A stretch of DNA of 64,000 nucleotides from Lingula anatina (lineage: Eukaryota > Brachiopoda > Lingulata > Lingulida > Lingulidae). The stretch lies in assembly GCF_001039355.2 (NCBI RefSeq), contig NW_019774391.1, positions 108,971-172,970 on the forward strand, in the 5' to 3' direction. The notes below the pieces were generated by a model. The model was not told where the DNA came from, made no database searches, and saw only the letters and a program-made list of their open reading frames with translations. Of this stretch, positions 13,335 to 24,241 are shown piece by piece. Position 1 is the stretch's first letter; each line of letters starts with the position of its first letter. Made by a program: the position numbers and the translations under genes.

Positions 13335-16300
13335 AAATGTTAAGTCTGTAGATATACCACTTAATTATATATATCTGGTATTTCATAATCGTAAGCTAGG
13401 TTCAATCTTTTGTTTAATCATTATTCAGACCCATGTGACAGTAACCCTTGCCTTAATGGTGGGACTTGCAATCTCTTTGGAATTTCAGACGAATGTGACA
13501 CGCACACTTGCAGTAATAATGGCACTTGCATAAATTAAATCATTTGATCGTGTACGTGGTGCCGTATTGGCATGCAACTGTACCACTAATTTTCATGGAG
13601 ACTATTGTGAGTTAGGTAAGATTATAAGGCCTGTACCAATAGCAAGACGTTCCAGGTTATAATGCAGAAAATTTAACAATGACAGAAGTTAAATAAATAA
13701 ATACAACAGTATTGCATTTGACCCTCCTGATGTGCTTCATTTAGAACATATGTATGTGAGGTACCATTTATTCATTGTTGTTGTACGTGCTTAGTAACGA
13801 CATGGAAAGGAGTTTAGTGGGGAAATTGTGAATTTGACAGATACTGACTTTTTTACAATGTTGCTATTGAGTTGTAGAATCCGAAATGAAGCAAGTAAGT
13901 AACTCCTATATAATATTCTTCTATTCTGTACAGTAAAATCACAAAAAATCAGAAAAACTGCTATATTAAAAATATGACAGCTAGCGCTGACAACATATCT
14001 TGGCATTGAACATTGTTTGAATCAGGCTCTGATGCCAGGTAGGTAAGCTTTGCCTGCTAGAAGACTTAACATATCTGCATTGGTTAAGGACTAGATAGCA
14101 ACAAATCAGTAGCAATGTGAAAATATAATAGAAAAATAAAAATGATAAGATTATTTCATGTGTATAATGGTCGTTGGTCCAATATAAAATTCATTTATTC
14201 TAGGCAATGCACCCACCAGAAATAAAACTTTATTACAGACCTCATTTAGATGAAATAACTAACGTATTTCAAGTGACCAAATGATTAAGTGATATTTTAT
14301 ATAATCAAGTCATATAATGATGTTGATGAAAAGTGAACTTTGTCAATTAATATTTTCTTTTTGAAACTTGATTAACAGTGACATGTGGAGCAAATGCCCT
14401 GTGTATTCATCCAGACACATCTAACATAGGGCATCATCAGGAATGTCCAGTAGAAACTGGCTACAAATGTGTTTGCAATTATGGTTATGCAGGAGACGGA
14501 ATAAACTGCACAAGTAAGTTTTATTTTTTTTTTTTATAATTGAAGTGGTTGGAAATATGTGATTTAAAATAATGGAAATAGTGATGGGGTAGGAATAGTA
14601 GATAATGTACTGTAAGTGAGCCTCCTTTTCAGTGCAACTGTGTGTTAGAGTTGATGTCACTTCCTGTACTGAGATTCTGTTTCTTTACCTTTTTAATAAA
14701 GAAAGACTGTATACTAATAAATGCATGTATTTACCATTAGAGGTATTTAAATTAAAAGTCCTACAGTTCTGAGAACAGACCTTAACATAAGTATAATATG
14801 GCATAAAATTGTTTGAATCGGGCTCTGATATGCCAGGTAGTTAAGCTTTGCCTGCTTGAAGACTTAACATATCTGAGCATTGGTTAAGGACTAGATAGCA
14901 GTGAATAGCTAGGTAGCAATGTGGAAATATAATAAATAGAACAAAAATAATAAGATCATTTGATATGTATAATGGCCATTGGCCCATTACAGAATTCATC
15001 CATTCTCAGTAATGCACCGGCCAGAAATAACACTTTTTTACAGACCTCACCCAGACCTATAACTAACATATTTCAAGCGATTAAGTGATATTTTATATAA
15101 TCAATATAATGATGTTGATTAAAAGTAAACTATATCAATTTACATTTTTCTTTTTGGAACTTTATTTACAGTGACATGTGGAGCAAATGCCCTGTGTATT
15201 GATCTAGAAACATCTGAAATATCACATACTCGGGAATGTCCAGTAGAAACTGGCTACAAATGTGTTTGCAATCATGGTTATGCAGGAGATGGAGTAACTT
15301 GCTTAAGTAAGTTTTATGAAATTATCAGATACTTGAAATGGTTGGAAATATGTGATTTTAAATAACGAAAATGATGGGGGTTGCTTAGTGGACAATGTAA
15401 GTGGGGATATATTCCAATTAAATATTTCCCATGAAATGTGATGAAAATATTCCATAAATCATTTCCCCCCAGGTTATTTGCAAGTCATTATAATAATAAT
15501 TATAATATATTGAGCACAGAAGCACAGAAATGATTTTACATTTAAATGCTCTCTAACTAATATATATATATTTATATAATAAAAAGAAAAAAAGAACAGC
15601 AGCTATTTTACCCGACCGGTTTCACTGCAGATGAAGATTCACTGAAACCGGACAAGGCAAAATAGCTGCTGTTCTTTTTTTCTTTTTATTATATATGTAT
15701 ATACTTGTACAGGAAAAATACTTTTACTTTCAATATATATATATATGGAAAAATAGTAATAATAGTAAATAAATTAGAAAAGAAAATTGTACATAAATGA
15801 TGTTATACAATATACATTCTAATTAATTGCGTATTTTCATAATTTTACTTATATAACTTTCTACTGCAGTTGCACCCTGTGCAGAGGGTGGATTTAGAAT
15901 TTAGATTTATAATAATAAATGGTCTGGTTTATTATTGTTAGCTTGGCTGCCTAATTAATAAGCCCCTGAACCACCAGGGTGGTGACCCCTTTACTGGCGT
16001 CATGAACAATTATTTCCATATACTAACACGAACCTTAGATTTGAGAGCATAAATGCACAAATTTTAATTAAAACAATGTAACCAGTCACAAATTTACTAT
16101 CCCAACATAGAATTACAAGCTTTCCATTTCATTACACAAACAACTTGGCCAGCTTCCATCCGGGTCTCTGGCGGTATACAAAGGCAGCTTATGGGTACTT
16201 TTTATTCGGGAGTAATTAAAGCACTCTCAACTATCTCCAGCTCACTTGGAACATACCAAAGGGGTAGATGAGCATATATTTAAAGGATTTATGTAATGAA

Positions 16301-17492
16301 ACGCTTTGGCATATAGTACGTATTAAATTATTTAAGAAAGATCAAACTAACACTTCAATATTTACTTATATTGCATGAAACATAACATTGATGTTTTCAA
16401 TGTTATTTTGTTATCAACATTTTTTTTGAAGGAAAATGTTATGCTCTTTATATAAAGAATAAGTAAAGGACAAACATATGTACGTACTCAAAATTTGGCT
16501 GGTGACATTGCTTTTACTGAAAGTAACATAAATGGTGTGAATATGACATAACCTTAAATAATGTCAAGTAATAAAAATTATGTAATGTTTTACACCTGGA
16601 ATATGCAAATATCTAAATTAATAAGGCATAATGTAATGAAAACTTTTATAATTCTACCATATAATGCGCAAAACGCAATCTGCAATTGCATGGTTCATGT
16701 CAGATTTACATAAGAAGAAAACCAAAGGACACACAATGACCAGTTTTGCAGATTATATTTGTTGATGCTCGGTAGCAACTTCTGAAATATATCGCACCTT
16801 AAAGTAAATGAAAATAAACTACACTATATATAATGGGGATATATATGGTACTTGAAATATGGATGGTGACATTGCTTTTACTGAAAGTAAAATAAATGGT
16901 GTGAATATGACATAACCTTAAATAATGTCAAGTAATAAAAATTATGTAATGTTTTAGACCTGGAATATGCAAATATCTAAATTAATAAGGCATATTGTAA
17001 TGAAAACTTTTATTATTCTACCATATAATGCGCAAAACGCAATCTGCAATTCCATGGTTGGTGTCCGATTTATGCTAAAAGAATACCCAAGGACACATAA
17101 TGACCAGTGTAATGGTTTATTTGTTGACGCTTGGTAACTACCTGATTTACATGAGATAACCATCTTTTGAACCCTACAAGCAATGCATCTGCCATGAAGA
17201 AGCAAACTTGTTTCTACATACTGGTATCAGAAGACTTCCTGTTTGATAACATACTTACATAATTCAAGTGATTAAGTGATATTATGTTAAAGCAAGTCAT
17301 ATCATGATTAAAATGAAGCAATATTATCAATTTATATTTTCAAAATCTTATTTACAGAGATGTGTGGGGCAAATGCCACATGTATTAATACAGGCAATTG
17401 TGAAAGAGGGCCCAGTGACCACTGCAATGAAGATCTTGGATTCAAATGTGTTTGCAATCATGGATATGAAGGGGACGGAGTTGTTTGTATCA
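12035..17492 (+). CDS. Secreted EGF-repeat protein gene, partial (exon model)
   Basis: Five exons in a consistent phase-1 pattern, each bounded by AG/GT. Exon 1 (12035-12110) starts at ATG and encodes a signal peptide (MELLFWRLLLLVLMECVLV). Exon 2 (13429-13615) carries EGF-type sequence but is damaged (separate entry). Exons 3 (14379-14513), 4 (15172-15306) and 5 (17358-17492) are each exactly 135 nt and encode one 45-residue EGF module: CGANA.C... then GYKCVCN.GYAGDG..C, six cysteines each. The last fits the vertebrate NIDO/nidogen-like and thrombospondin-type EGF pattern. Exons 3 and 4 and their introns are recent tandem duplicates. The product should be an extracellular multi-EGF protein, but no termination exon is visible: the gene runs into the N at 18505. 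Function is not inferable beyond extracellular adhesion-type architecture. Confidence 0.75.
12139..12212. repeat. Compound (TA)n/(GA)n microsatellite
   Basis: TA repeat followed directly by a GA repeat inside the first intron of the EGF-repeat gene. A second short TA run follows at about 12257-12272. Confidence 0.9.
12934..13208. mobile_element. G-rich-terminus MITE, degenerate
   Basis: About 275 bp starting CAGTGGCGGATTTAG followed by a G run. The other end, read on the opposite strand, starts CAGGGGCATATTCC and also reaches a GAAGGGGGG run. This resembles CAGGGGCGGAT-type hAT MITEs. I could not find a clean target duplication, so ends are approximate. Confidence 0.5.
13287..13332. repeat. 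(TA)n microsatellite
   Basis: Pure TA repeat of about 46 nt, about 100 nt upstream of the second EGF exon. Confidence 0.95.
13429..13615 (+). pseudogene. EGF exon 2 with in-frame stop and frameshift
   Basis: Spliced to exon 1 the frame starts D-P-C-D-S-N-P-C-L-N-G-G-T-C, a classical EGF opening, and continues into a second EGF start (CDTHTCSNNGTCIN). It then meets TAA at 13536-13538. The second module ends in a different frame with ACNCTTNFHGDYCEL followed by a GT donor. Length is 187 nt, whereas a phase 1-1 exon must be a multiple of three, which agrees with an indel. Either the exon is dead, it is skipped (exon 1 to 3 keeps phase 1), or the assembly has an error. Confidence 0.75.
15574..15697. 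repeat. Fold-back hairpin element
   Basis: Near-perfect inverted repeat. The left arm reads AATAAAAAGAAAAAAAGAAC then AGCAGCTATTTT...CCGGTTTCA; the right arm is its complement around a short AGATGAAGATTCAC-type loop. The stem is about 50 bp with few mismatches. It sits in the intron after EGF exon 4. It could be a tiny MITE; no target duplication was resolved. Confidence 0.75.
15698..16496. other. Intronic stretch, nothing recognised
   Basis: Part of the large intron between EGF exons 4 and 5. A short non-coding region with no transposon signature that I can name. Confidence 0.45.
16497..17143. repeat. Tandem duplication, 364-bp period, inside EGF intron
   Basis: Sequence at 16497-16780 recurs at 16861-17143 almost unchanged, starting GGTGACATTGCTTTTACTG and including AAAACGCAATCTGCAATT. 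The second copy lies just upstream of EGF exon 5. Confidence 0.85.
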
Positions 17493-18660
17493 GTAAGTTT
17501 TATAAATTCCTCACATTACTGGGAGGATCAGAAATTAGCTACTCAGGCTCTACAGGTTTATATCTGAAATATTACTTGTCAGTGAGGCATGGTTCTCAGA
17601 CCTTTATTTATTTATCTATCCCCTCTTGTTTGCCCATATAAACCTCTCTTTCTATACAAATATCTTTATCTTCAAATAAACTGTCAACTGATTGCATAAG
17701 TGCATGTATGTCTATACACCTGGAAGAGACATTTGACTTACTCAGCTACTAGTATTTTAATGCTTTAAAAAATATTATATATATTGATAAGACACTTCAT
17801 AACATCCTAATATTGAAAATGTACAGAAAATAAATTAAATAGCAGACTGTAATAAATTGATAAATTTTAAATTTCCTAAGCCCATGAAAGGGTAGGGAAA
17901 CAGAAAATTTGTTTAAAGCATAAAATTAAAACAACAGCCCCGATATTTGGCACTGTTTAATCCAAACTCTGACGCCAGTTAGGTAAGTTTTAGCTGCTTA
18001 AGGATATTGTTACCTTTTGCCAGAAACCTTGCCATTGTTTAATGAAAATCTGTAGTTAGGGGCTCATAACTCCCAAATGACACCATTAAAACAAAAATGA
18101 TGGCTACAATCCGGTGACCTTGGCACATTTTACGTGATAAAATCTTCAGGGATGAAGTTAGGCCTCACACCGATTCCTATCTCAGCTCAAAATAGAACGG
18201 TGTTAAACTGATGATTACATTAGAATTACCTATGCTTATACATAGCAGCAATAAATATTAACACTGATATTTGATATTTCCAAGGGGATTTTTATTGTTT
18301 TAAACCAGCACAAAGATATATGCATTATTGAACAATAAGATGCAAGAAACAACACTTTTTTCGGTATCTGGATGATAATTAAGGGTGACCATACCCTTAA
18401 AGGTACACATAAGCAAACTTGTTTTATAACCAGGATCAGATGACTTCCTCTTTAATAAAAATGGTGACATTGTGTTGTGTAAGCAAGATATACGATGATG
18501 CTGANATGTGCTCATTTTTAATTTTCTTTTTAATTTTCTTTTTAATTTTCTTTATTTTTTCATTAAAATTTTCACTGCAAACTACAAAAAATGTGCCAAC
18601 GTATCATCCATTTTACATACTACAAGATCACAGTCATATACTCAAATAAAATAAGATGTA
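17493..18660. other. Intron copy ending at an N
   Basis: From about 17980 to 18504 the sequence is related to the introns that precede the EGF exons, including a final stretch aligned with the 60-70 nt just upstream of an exon. It stops at the N at 18505. To the right the sequence is an unrelated TTTTTAATTTTC-type tandem repeat (about 18513-18553). Confidence 0.55.
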
Positions 18661-18675
18661 TGAAGTTTTGTGGAG

Positions 18676-18800
18676 GGGGACTCAAATTTTCATGGGGGGA
18701 GTCCGATTTTCATTATGAAAATCTGACTGGGGAGTCACATTTTCATAATGAAAATCTGACTGGGGAGTCACATTTTCATGGGAGTCAGATTTTCATGTTA
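18676..18800. repeat. Palindromic minisatellite
   Basis: About 34-bp units built from GACTGGGGAGTCACATTTTC and its near-complement, including the palindromic AGATTTTCATTATGAAAATC. Two nearly identical units plus partial ones. It may be a fold-back element amplified in place. Confidence 0.7.
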
Positions 18801-19009
18801 CACCGGTATTGTTTGCTCGTGTCGATAGCAGTCTCTTTCCATCAGCTATAATAGAAACCTTTAGTGAGGCAATTAAGAAGGGGCAGGCCGTGTTCATTGA
18901 ACCGACTAATTTGGGTGTCCGATAAGGGTTGCTTGGGGATTCCCCTACCCTGTAATTATCATACGGCCTCTATTGTTCGACCATATGGGGCAGGGTTGGG
19001 AAACCATAC

Positions 19010-19860
19010 GGCCATTTGGTAAGGGGACATTCCGGCGGCACTGTAACACTGTTATCTTTATCCCAAGCTTCTAACCTTTTATTAAGTATGGAAGTAAACA
19101 GCTTGCCTAAACAACTAGTTATAGTAATTCCCCTACAATTACAAGGACCATCAACATTTCCCTTTTTATATAAAGGTATAATACAACCCTTACATCAATT
19201 CTCTGGAAAGTGCCCCGAATCTAGTACAGAATTAAACAAAGTTCTTAACGCCGATAGTAAAACATTTTTACAGTGTATAAAAATTTCATTTATCATACAG
19301 TCCTCGGCACAGCTCTTGTTAGCTTTTAATTTTTTAATTGCGTCAATGATCTCATCGTCACACACGGGACTATCTAATTCATTGAACACTGTCTCAGTGT
19401 ATAAGCCTACATTGGGGTCTACTTTGCGGATGTCACAATCTATTCCACCAGTCGTCGTGTTCTTAAAATAATCATATAGTGTATCGATAGTAAGCTCCGA
19501 ATTAACGTTTACACTCTTTTTGCGTGAGAACTGCTTATAAAAAACACGCGGATTGTGCTTTCTAGTATATTCTAACATATTACCTTCGAAGCGACTATAT
19601 TTTCGTTTGAGCTGTTTGCAAATATTCTTATAACTTTTTTTATCTAAAAGGATTTTATGCTTATCTGGTGTTTTTTCCATATTGAATTCATGTAAAGCGG
19701 TCTTATAATTTTTAAGCTTTTCTTTACAATTTTCATCAAACCATGGTTTATCCAATTTTCTACTAGCAGTCTGTAAATATTTCTTCTCATACTGCTTTTT
19801 GGCGGTATGATTATCTACCTTGTTTACTTTGCAAAAGGGCACCACAGTATCTCTTAACAT
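19010..19860 (-). pseudogene. LINE-A reverse transcriptase, N-terminal part only
   Basis: The frame 19860-19195 has a basic linker (KPWFDENCKEKLKNYK) and then RT block 1 (AIKKLKANKSCAEDCM...I) with SVLDSGHFPEN. Block 2 (GNVDGPCNCRGITITS...LGKLFTSILNKRL) continues in a shifted frame to about 19010. Catalytic blocks with YxDD are absent. The frameshift near 19195 and the missing C-terminus make it dead. Confidence 0.8.
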
Positions 19861-19905
19861 GCTACTAAATTCATCTACCCGAATGTTTAGTTCTACGGGG
19901 TCACT

Positions 19906-20801
19906 TTACTGAGCATCCATTGTATTACACAAACTGTCTATTCGATTCGCTAATGCATCATTTATCGACTTTGCATTGTTTTCTATCCATCTAACCGAAA
20001 CACTAGTTCTAAGTTCCATGCCTGTCTTACGTTCATCATAATCTAAAAGCGCATTTAGCTTTAAAGGCCCACAAAGCAGGACGAACGTGATTGGTGCATG
20101 ATCTGAAAAAGTGTTGAATGTGCCTGATGAAAACTTCACAATATTACTGAATGATTTAGATTCAGCTAGCAAATAGCCTATTGTGCTTAGTCCGTTTGAG
20201 TTACGAAAGGTAAAACTCCCGGTTATGTCATCTCTTTGCCTGCCATTGACTATTCTCATACCCACTTTCTTACAGAAGGAGAGTAATTTGCGCCAAAATA
20301 GGTTAACCACATTGTCTGCATTTTTCCTCTCACGTAACATGTTATCCATCTTATAAGTCATTACCGGCATTAAAGTGTCCCGGATCGTTTTATCTAAACA
20401 GTCGTTATTTATAAAATCATCAACATTGCTAGTCCGTGCATTTAGGTCACCCGTTATAAACACTTCTCCCTCAGCAATATATTTGCTATAAGACTCTTCT
20501 AAAGATTGAAATAGATCAACATCATTAATTTTATAAAATATACTATTTTCTGGCGGAAAGTAACATACTGCTATAAAGATTGGTTTGAAGGTATAAATGT
20601 ATTACGTATGGAATCTATTCTTATCCATATAATACTACCATAAATATCACTTACTATATGTACATATTTTCTAATTTTAATTTTACAGAGGATGGCTATT
20701 CCACCACCACGTAGATCCTTTCTTCTATACAAATGGCAATTGTATCCCGCCAATACAATTATCATATCATTGCTCAACCAACATTCGGTTAGAAAAATCA
20801 T
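19906..20801 (-). pseudogene. LINE-A apurinic-type endonuclease domain
   Basis: Two frames give pieces of an EEP-fold endonuclease: LTECWL and RRKDLRGGGIAILCK (20801-20571), then FITGDLNAR and FSDHAPITF (20463-19906). SDH and GDLNAR are hallmark active-site segments of LINE endonucleases. The pieces are joined only through a frame change around 20470-20570. Confidence 0.82.
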
Positions 20802-21017
20802 ATAATGCCCATTTATAATTGCTAAAAAATCAATATCAAGTATCTTGCGACTAAACCCTTTTCATACATTCCAGGAAATGAAACTTAGCTCCGAAACTTC
20901 ACCTTTTTTTACCGAAACTGAGCATTTATCTATGGTGGGCGAGGTTTCTACCTCCTCGCGTGCGATATCTGTGTTAAACTGATTGTAGTCCAAAACTTGG
21001 CCGAAGGGCTGCCTGTC

Positions 21018-21820
21018 CTAGCGATTCATGGTTAATGGTGGTGATACAGCATGTTGTGGGGGTAAGAGAGGGGTCCTTATTCCGTTTACTGGTATTCGCG
21101 TTCCATTCACTGGCACTGCTTGAAAGATCCGCTTGGGGTTTGTGTATCTCAGTGTATTTATGTAAGGGGCTGGAGTTTGAACTACGTTGACCGGCTGCAT
21201 TTGGGCGCTATTCGTGGCAGTAGCCATACGTGTATTATCTTGTCGCGTCCTGTCAGCTTTTTTTTTACTTTAATAAGCCCATGGTTGGTGATGTAGAATC
21301 TATGTCCCTCTGGCACATATTGTAACAAGTTTTTGTCAAGAACTCTCTCGCAGTGGGATTTACTGGCATATATACGTACTTTTCGCATTCTTGCATCTGT
21401 ACTATTTCTTAGATTATGTTTCTGCCTTAATACTAGTATTTTCTCTTCTATGCTGCCTAAGGCTACCTTTACAAGTCCGGGTTTTCCATTCCTGCTTTGC
21501 AGTCTTTTGCACTCCTGTATCCTGGGTAGGGCCACGGCCTCTTGCTCAAATTCAGGTGGCATAATGGTCATCAGAATTTGTCCCACTTTGTCCTTCAAAT
21601 TTCCATTAGGACTTTGATATAGGACTGTTATGATAACTGAAATATCTGGGTTTTCCACACCTGACTTTTGGCTATCCAAACATGATTCTATTCTACATTT
21701 AAGCGAATCAATAATTCTATCTTTTTCTTGCAAATCGTGAGTCAGTTCTAGTGTTTTGTCCTGTAGTGCTTTCAGCTTTAAATTTTGAGTATGGACTGTT
21801 ACTTCTATATCTTTCTTCAT
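21018..21820 (-). pseudogene. LINE-A ORF1-like coiled-coil protein (C-terminal part)
   Basis: The frame 21820-21182 encodes a heptad-rich region (LKALQDKTLELTHDLQEKDR) followed by a basic segment with KVRIYASKSHCERVLDKN, similar in layout to LINE ORF1 nucleic-acid chaperones (coiled coil then RNA-binding domain). A Pro/Thr/Asn-rich tail (21227-21018) follows in another frame. The N-terminal part is displaced to 31698-31799 by the Gypsy insertion. Family assignment is by position and composition, not a firm domain match. Confidence 0.6.
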
Positions 21821-21868
21821 TTCATTTACTTTTTCTTGTACAAGATGTGTGATATCTTTTTTAAAATG

Positions 21869-22020
21869 TGTGATGTAATGATGTAATAAGCCACGTGATG
21901 TAGGTCACAGGTCATGAGTGTGAAGCGGGAAGTGGGGATGCGACGTGGCATGTGAGACATGGACTTTTAATTCTGTAATAAATATTTAAATCTTTTATAT
22001 AAACTGTTGTTACAATACCA
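21869..22020 (+). repeat. Gypsy 5' LTR
   Basis: Begins TGTGATGTAATGATG and ends TTACAATACCA; matches 31539-31690 with few differences. Contains an AATAAA within TAATAAATATTT. The primer-binding-like TGGCGACAAGGATGG lies four nt downstream. Confidence 0.9.
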
Positions 22021-22140
22021 TATCTGGCGACAAGGATGGAACAGTTTCACAAGGGAGGAAAGTAACAAGTAAGAATATATATATAAACATTGACTATAGC
22101 GAAATTGAAAGAGCGCAGTGTAACTCGTTGAACAGTCACA

Positions 22141-22710
22141 ATGGCGAGCCCATCTATACAGATACCTACTTATCATGAATTTGACTGTAAGTCAGAAGGC
22201 GTTGTCATTAGATGGAGAAAATGGATAAACAGATTGAAAAACAATGTATTTGTTGGTTATGGTATAACAAGTCCGAAAAAGAAGAAGGCACTCATGCTAT
22301 CTTTCGCCGGCGACGAGTTAAATGACATCGTCAAATCTTTCAGCACATTTCAACTAACCCCCGGAGAAGGACAAGACGAGTTTACGAAATGTGTTGATGC
22401 TATCACTGACTATTGTTCACCTTCCATCAATGTTGAATTGAATAAATTTTCATTTCGACACGCTACGCAGAAAGGAGAGGACATTGACGAATTTTATGAC
22501 TTGGAATCAGAGATAAAATCACAATTGATGATGGGATGTAAATCTCAGAAAGTCCGACAAAAGGGCTTAAGTAACCCGTCCATGACATTATCACAACTTT
22601 TGCAGTATGCGCGTACAGAACAACTTGTCACTTCACATACACAACGCATGGATGAACCCGCGGTTAACAGGTTGCAATTCAGGAGTTCGACAGGTAGTCA
22701 AGCATTTTAA
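22141..22710 (+). CDS. gag: Gypsy Gag, capsid region
   Basis: A 189-codon frame starting at ATG. It contains a retrotransposon Gag/capsid-type core (FDEWKR-like WRKWINRL, then LLSFAGDEL..IV and FRHATQKGEDIDEFYDL). It forms the RNA-packaging capsid of the element. A TAA at 22708-22710 ends the frame just before the zinc-knuckle region, which continues in another frame, so the element relied on a frameshift or the copy has a mutation here. Confidence 0.85.
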   Translation: MASPSIQIPTYHEFDCKSEGVVIRWRKWINRLKNNVFVGYGITSPKKKKALMLSFAGDELNDIVKSFSTFQLTPGEGQDEFTKCVDAITDYCSPSINVELNKFSFRHATQKGEDIDEFYDLESEIKSQLMMGCKSQKVRQKGLSNPSMTLSQLLQYARTEQLVTSHTQRMDEPAVNRLQFRSSTGSQAF

Positions 22711-23533
22711 CAATGCCGTAATTGTGGAGGAGAATGGTCACATGTGGGTGGACGGTCGAAGTGTCCGGCCTTCAACAAGGACTGTTTCTCTTGTAAACGG
22801 CTTCATCATTTCGCATCGATGTGCAGATCGGGTCAGCAACCATCATCTTCAGCTACACCTAACAAGCGCTACGCCGTAAAACCTAAACGCGTACCTCATC
22901 GCCGTCAGAACAATGTGAATTGTCTACATGGAAATTCTGATGTGACTGAAAATGAGAACGAATGCACAGGTTCTGATGAGGATGGACATGTATTCGCAGC
23001 GCATGCAGTGACCGAGAACATGGACCAACTCCCACATTTTGAAATAGAGATGAACGGTAGGAAAATAATTTTTCTAGCTGATTCAGACTCTACTGTAAAT
23101 TTGATTTCTGAATTTGAGTACAATAAATTACAACCAAGACCAACGTTACATATTTCAAGTACTAAAATCAAGGCCTATGGCAGTGAAAACAATTCAGTTC
23201 ATGTGTTGGGAAAATTCACGTCTCACTTACAGGTTGGAACAATTAGCTGTGACGCAAAGTCTTGTGTGGTAGCTGGCAGAGAGAAACCTATTCTCAGTTG
23301 GCATACGTCTCAACAATTGCAATTAATAAAGAGTTGTGATCACATTCATTCCAAGCATATCAAATTGAACGATGAATTTTCTGATATTTTCCATGGCCTT
23401 GGTTGTTTGAAGCAAGGTGAGATAAAACTTCACATCGACGACAACATACAACCCGTAGCACAGCGTTATAGACGCATTCCGTTCCACGTCAGGAAACACA
23501 TAGAGGAACAGATTAAAAAGGATGAGGAACAGG
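22711..23533 (+). CDS. pro: Gypsy nucleocapsid zinc knuckle and protease region
   Basis: After the gag stop, the frame gives a CRNCGG...H..C stretch and a CCHC-type knuckle (CFSCKRLHHFASMC). Then comes an aspartic-protease region with FLADSDSTVNLIS, where retroviral-type proteases read D-S/T-G. Here the Gly is replaced by Asp (DSD), so the protease is probably inactive. The frame continues to EEQIKKDEEQG, the lead-in to RT, and is cut there by the Harbinger element. Confidence 0.82.
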
Positions 23534-23694
23534 GCCCGTATGCACAAAACATCTTAAGTGTATTTTTTTAAGAATTTCCCTAAGAATTTCCTTAAGTGAT
23601 CATCCTTAACATAAGTGGTATGCACAAAGCATCTTAAGATGAGAATTTCCCCAAATATCTCCCTAACTTTAAGGTACCTCATTGGGTCTCTTAA

Positions 23695-23997
23695 GTGGAA
23701 ATTTTGTCCTTAGATTCAGTGACTATACAACACAGTGGCATTCATTTCAAAGCTGTGCAGCAACATTATTTCTCTATGGCTCTTATTATTGCTGTTTATC
23801 ATGAAGAAGTGGATGAACTGGAAAGGGCAGTCGCAAGACCAAGAATATTTCGGGACCGCGAAAATCCTTTGGATTTTTACCCAGATCAAGAGATTTACCA
23901 GCGATTTCGTTTTGATAGAGCGGGGATACTTTTCATTACGGATCTTCTGGCAGTTACATTTGTAATTTGTCGTTCTGTTAAGGGATATCTAAAGTGA
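23695..23997 (+). pseudogene. Harbinger transposase, N-terminal fragment
   Basis: A frame of 100 codons includes ARPRIFRDRENPLDF, YPDQEIYQRFRFDRAGILFITDLL, which matches the N-terminal region of HARBI1-type transposases (R.R..R.NPL..Y.D.E...RFRF.R..I..L...L). No downstream DDE domain is present in the element, so it is a deletion derivative. The start codon is uncertain. Confidence 0.85.
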
Positions 23998-24125
23998 AAA
24001 ATTTTGAGTGGGCACTTTTTATGACATGTTGCTTATGAAATCCCCGAAAACCACCTGATAACACGGAATCTCACGCATCAATGCTTATGCAATTAACATG
24101 GGTATTTAATATGTGCATACGTGGG

Positions 24126-24241
24126 CCCTTACGAAAATTTCCTATAGGATCCTATAGTTAATCTTATAGGATCCTATAGGAAATCCTATAGTAAATCTTA
24201 TAGGATCCTATAGGAAATCCTATAGGAAATTTTCGTAAGGG
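24126..24241. mobile_element. Tiny fold-back element inside Harbinger
   Basis: 116 bp with perfect arms CCCTTACGAAAATTTCC / GGAAATTTTCGTAAGGG and an interior made almost entirely of the palindromic word CTATAGGATCCTATAG and its variants. It can fold into a nearly perfect cruciform. No open frame. Confidence 0.85.

Noticed and set aside
19016-19471. 151-codon plus-strand frame
   Set aside because: It is the antisense of the LINE-A RT frame, which has clear family motifs on the minus strand.
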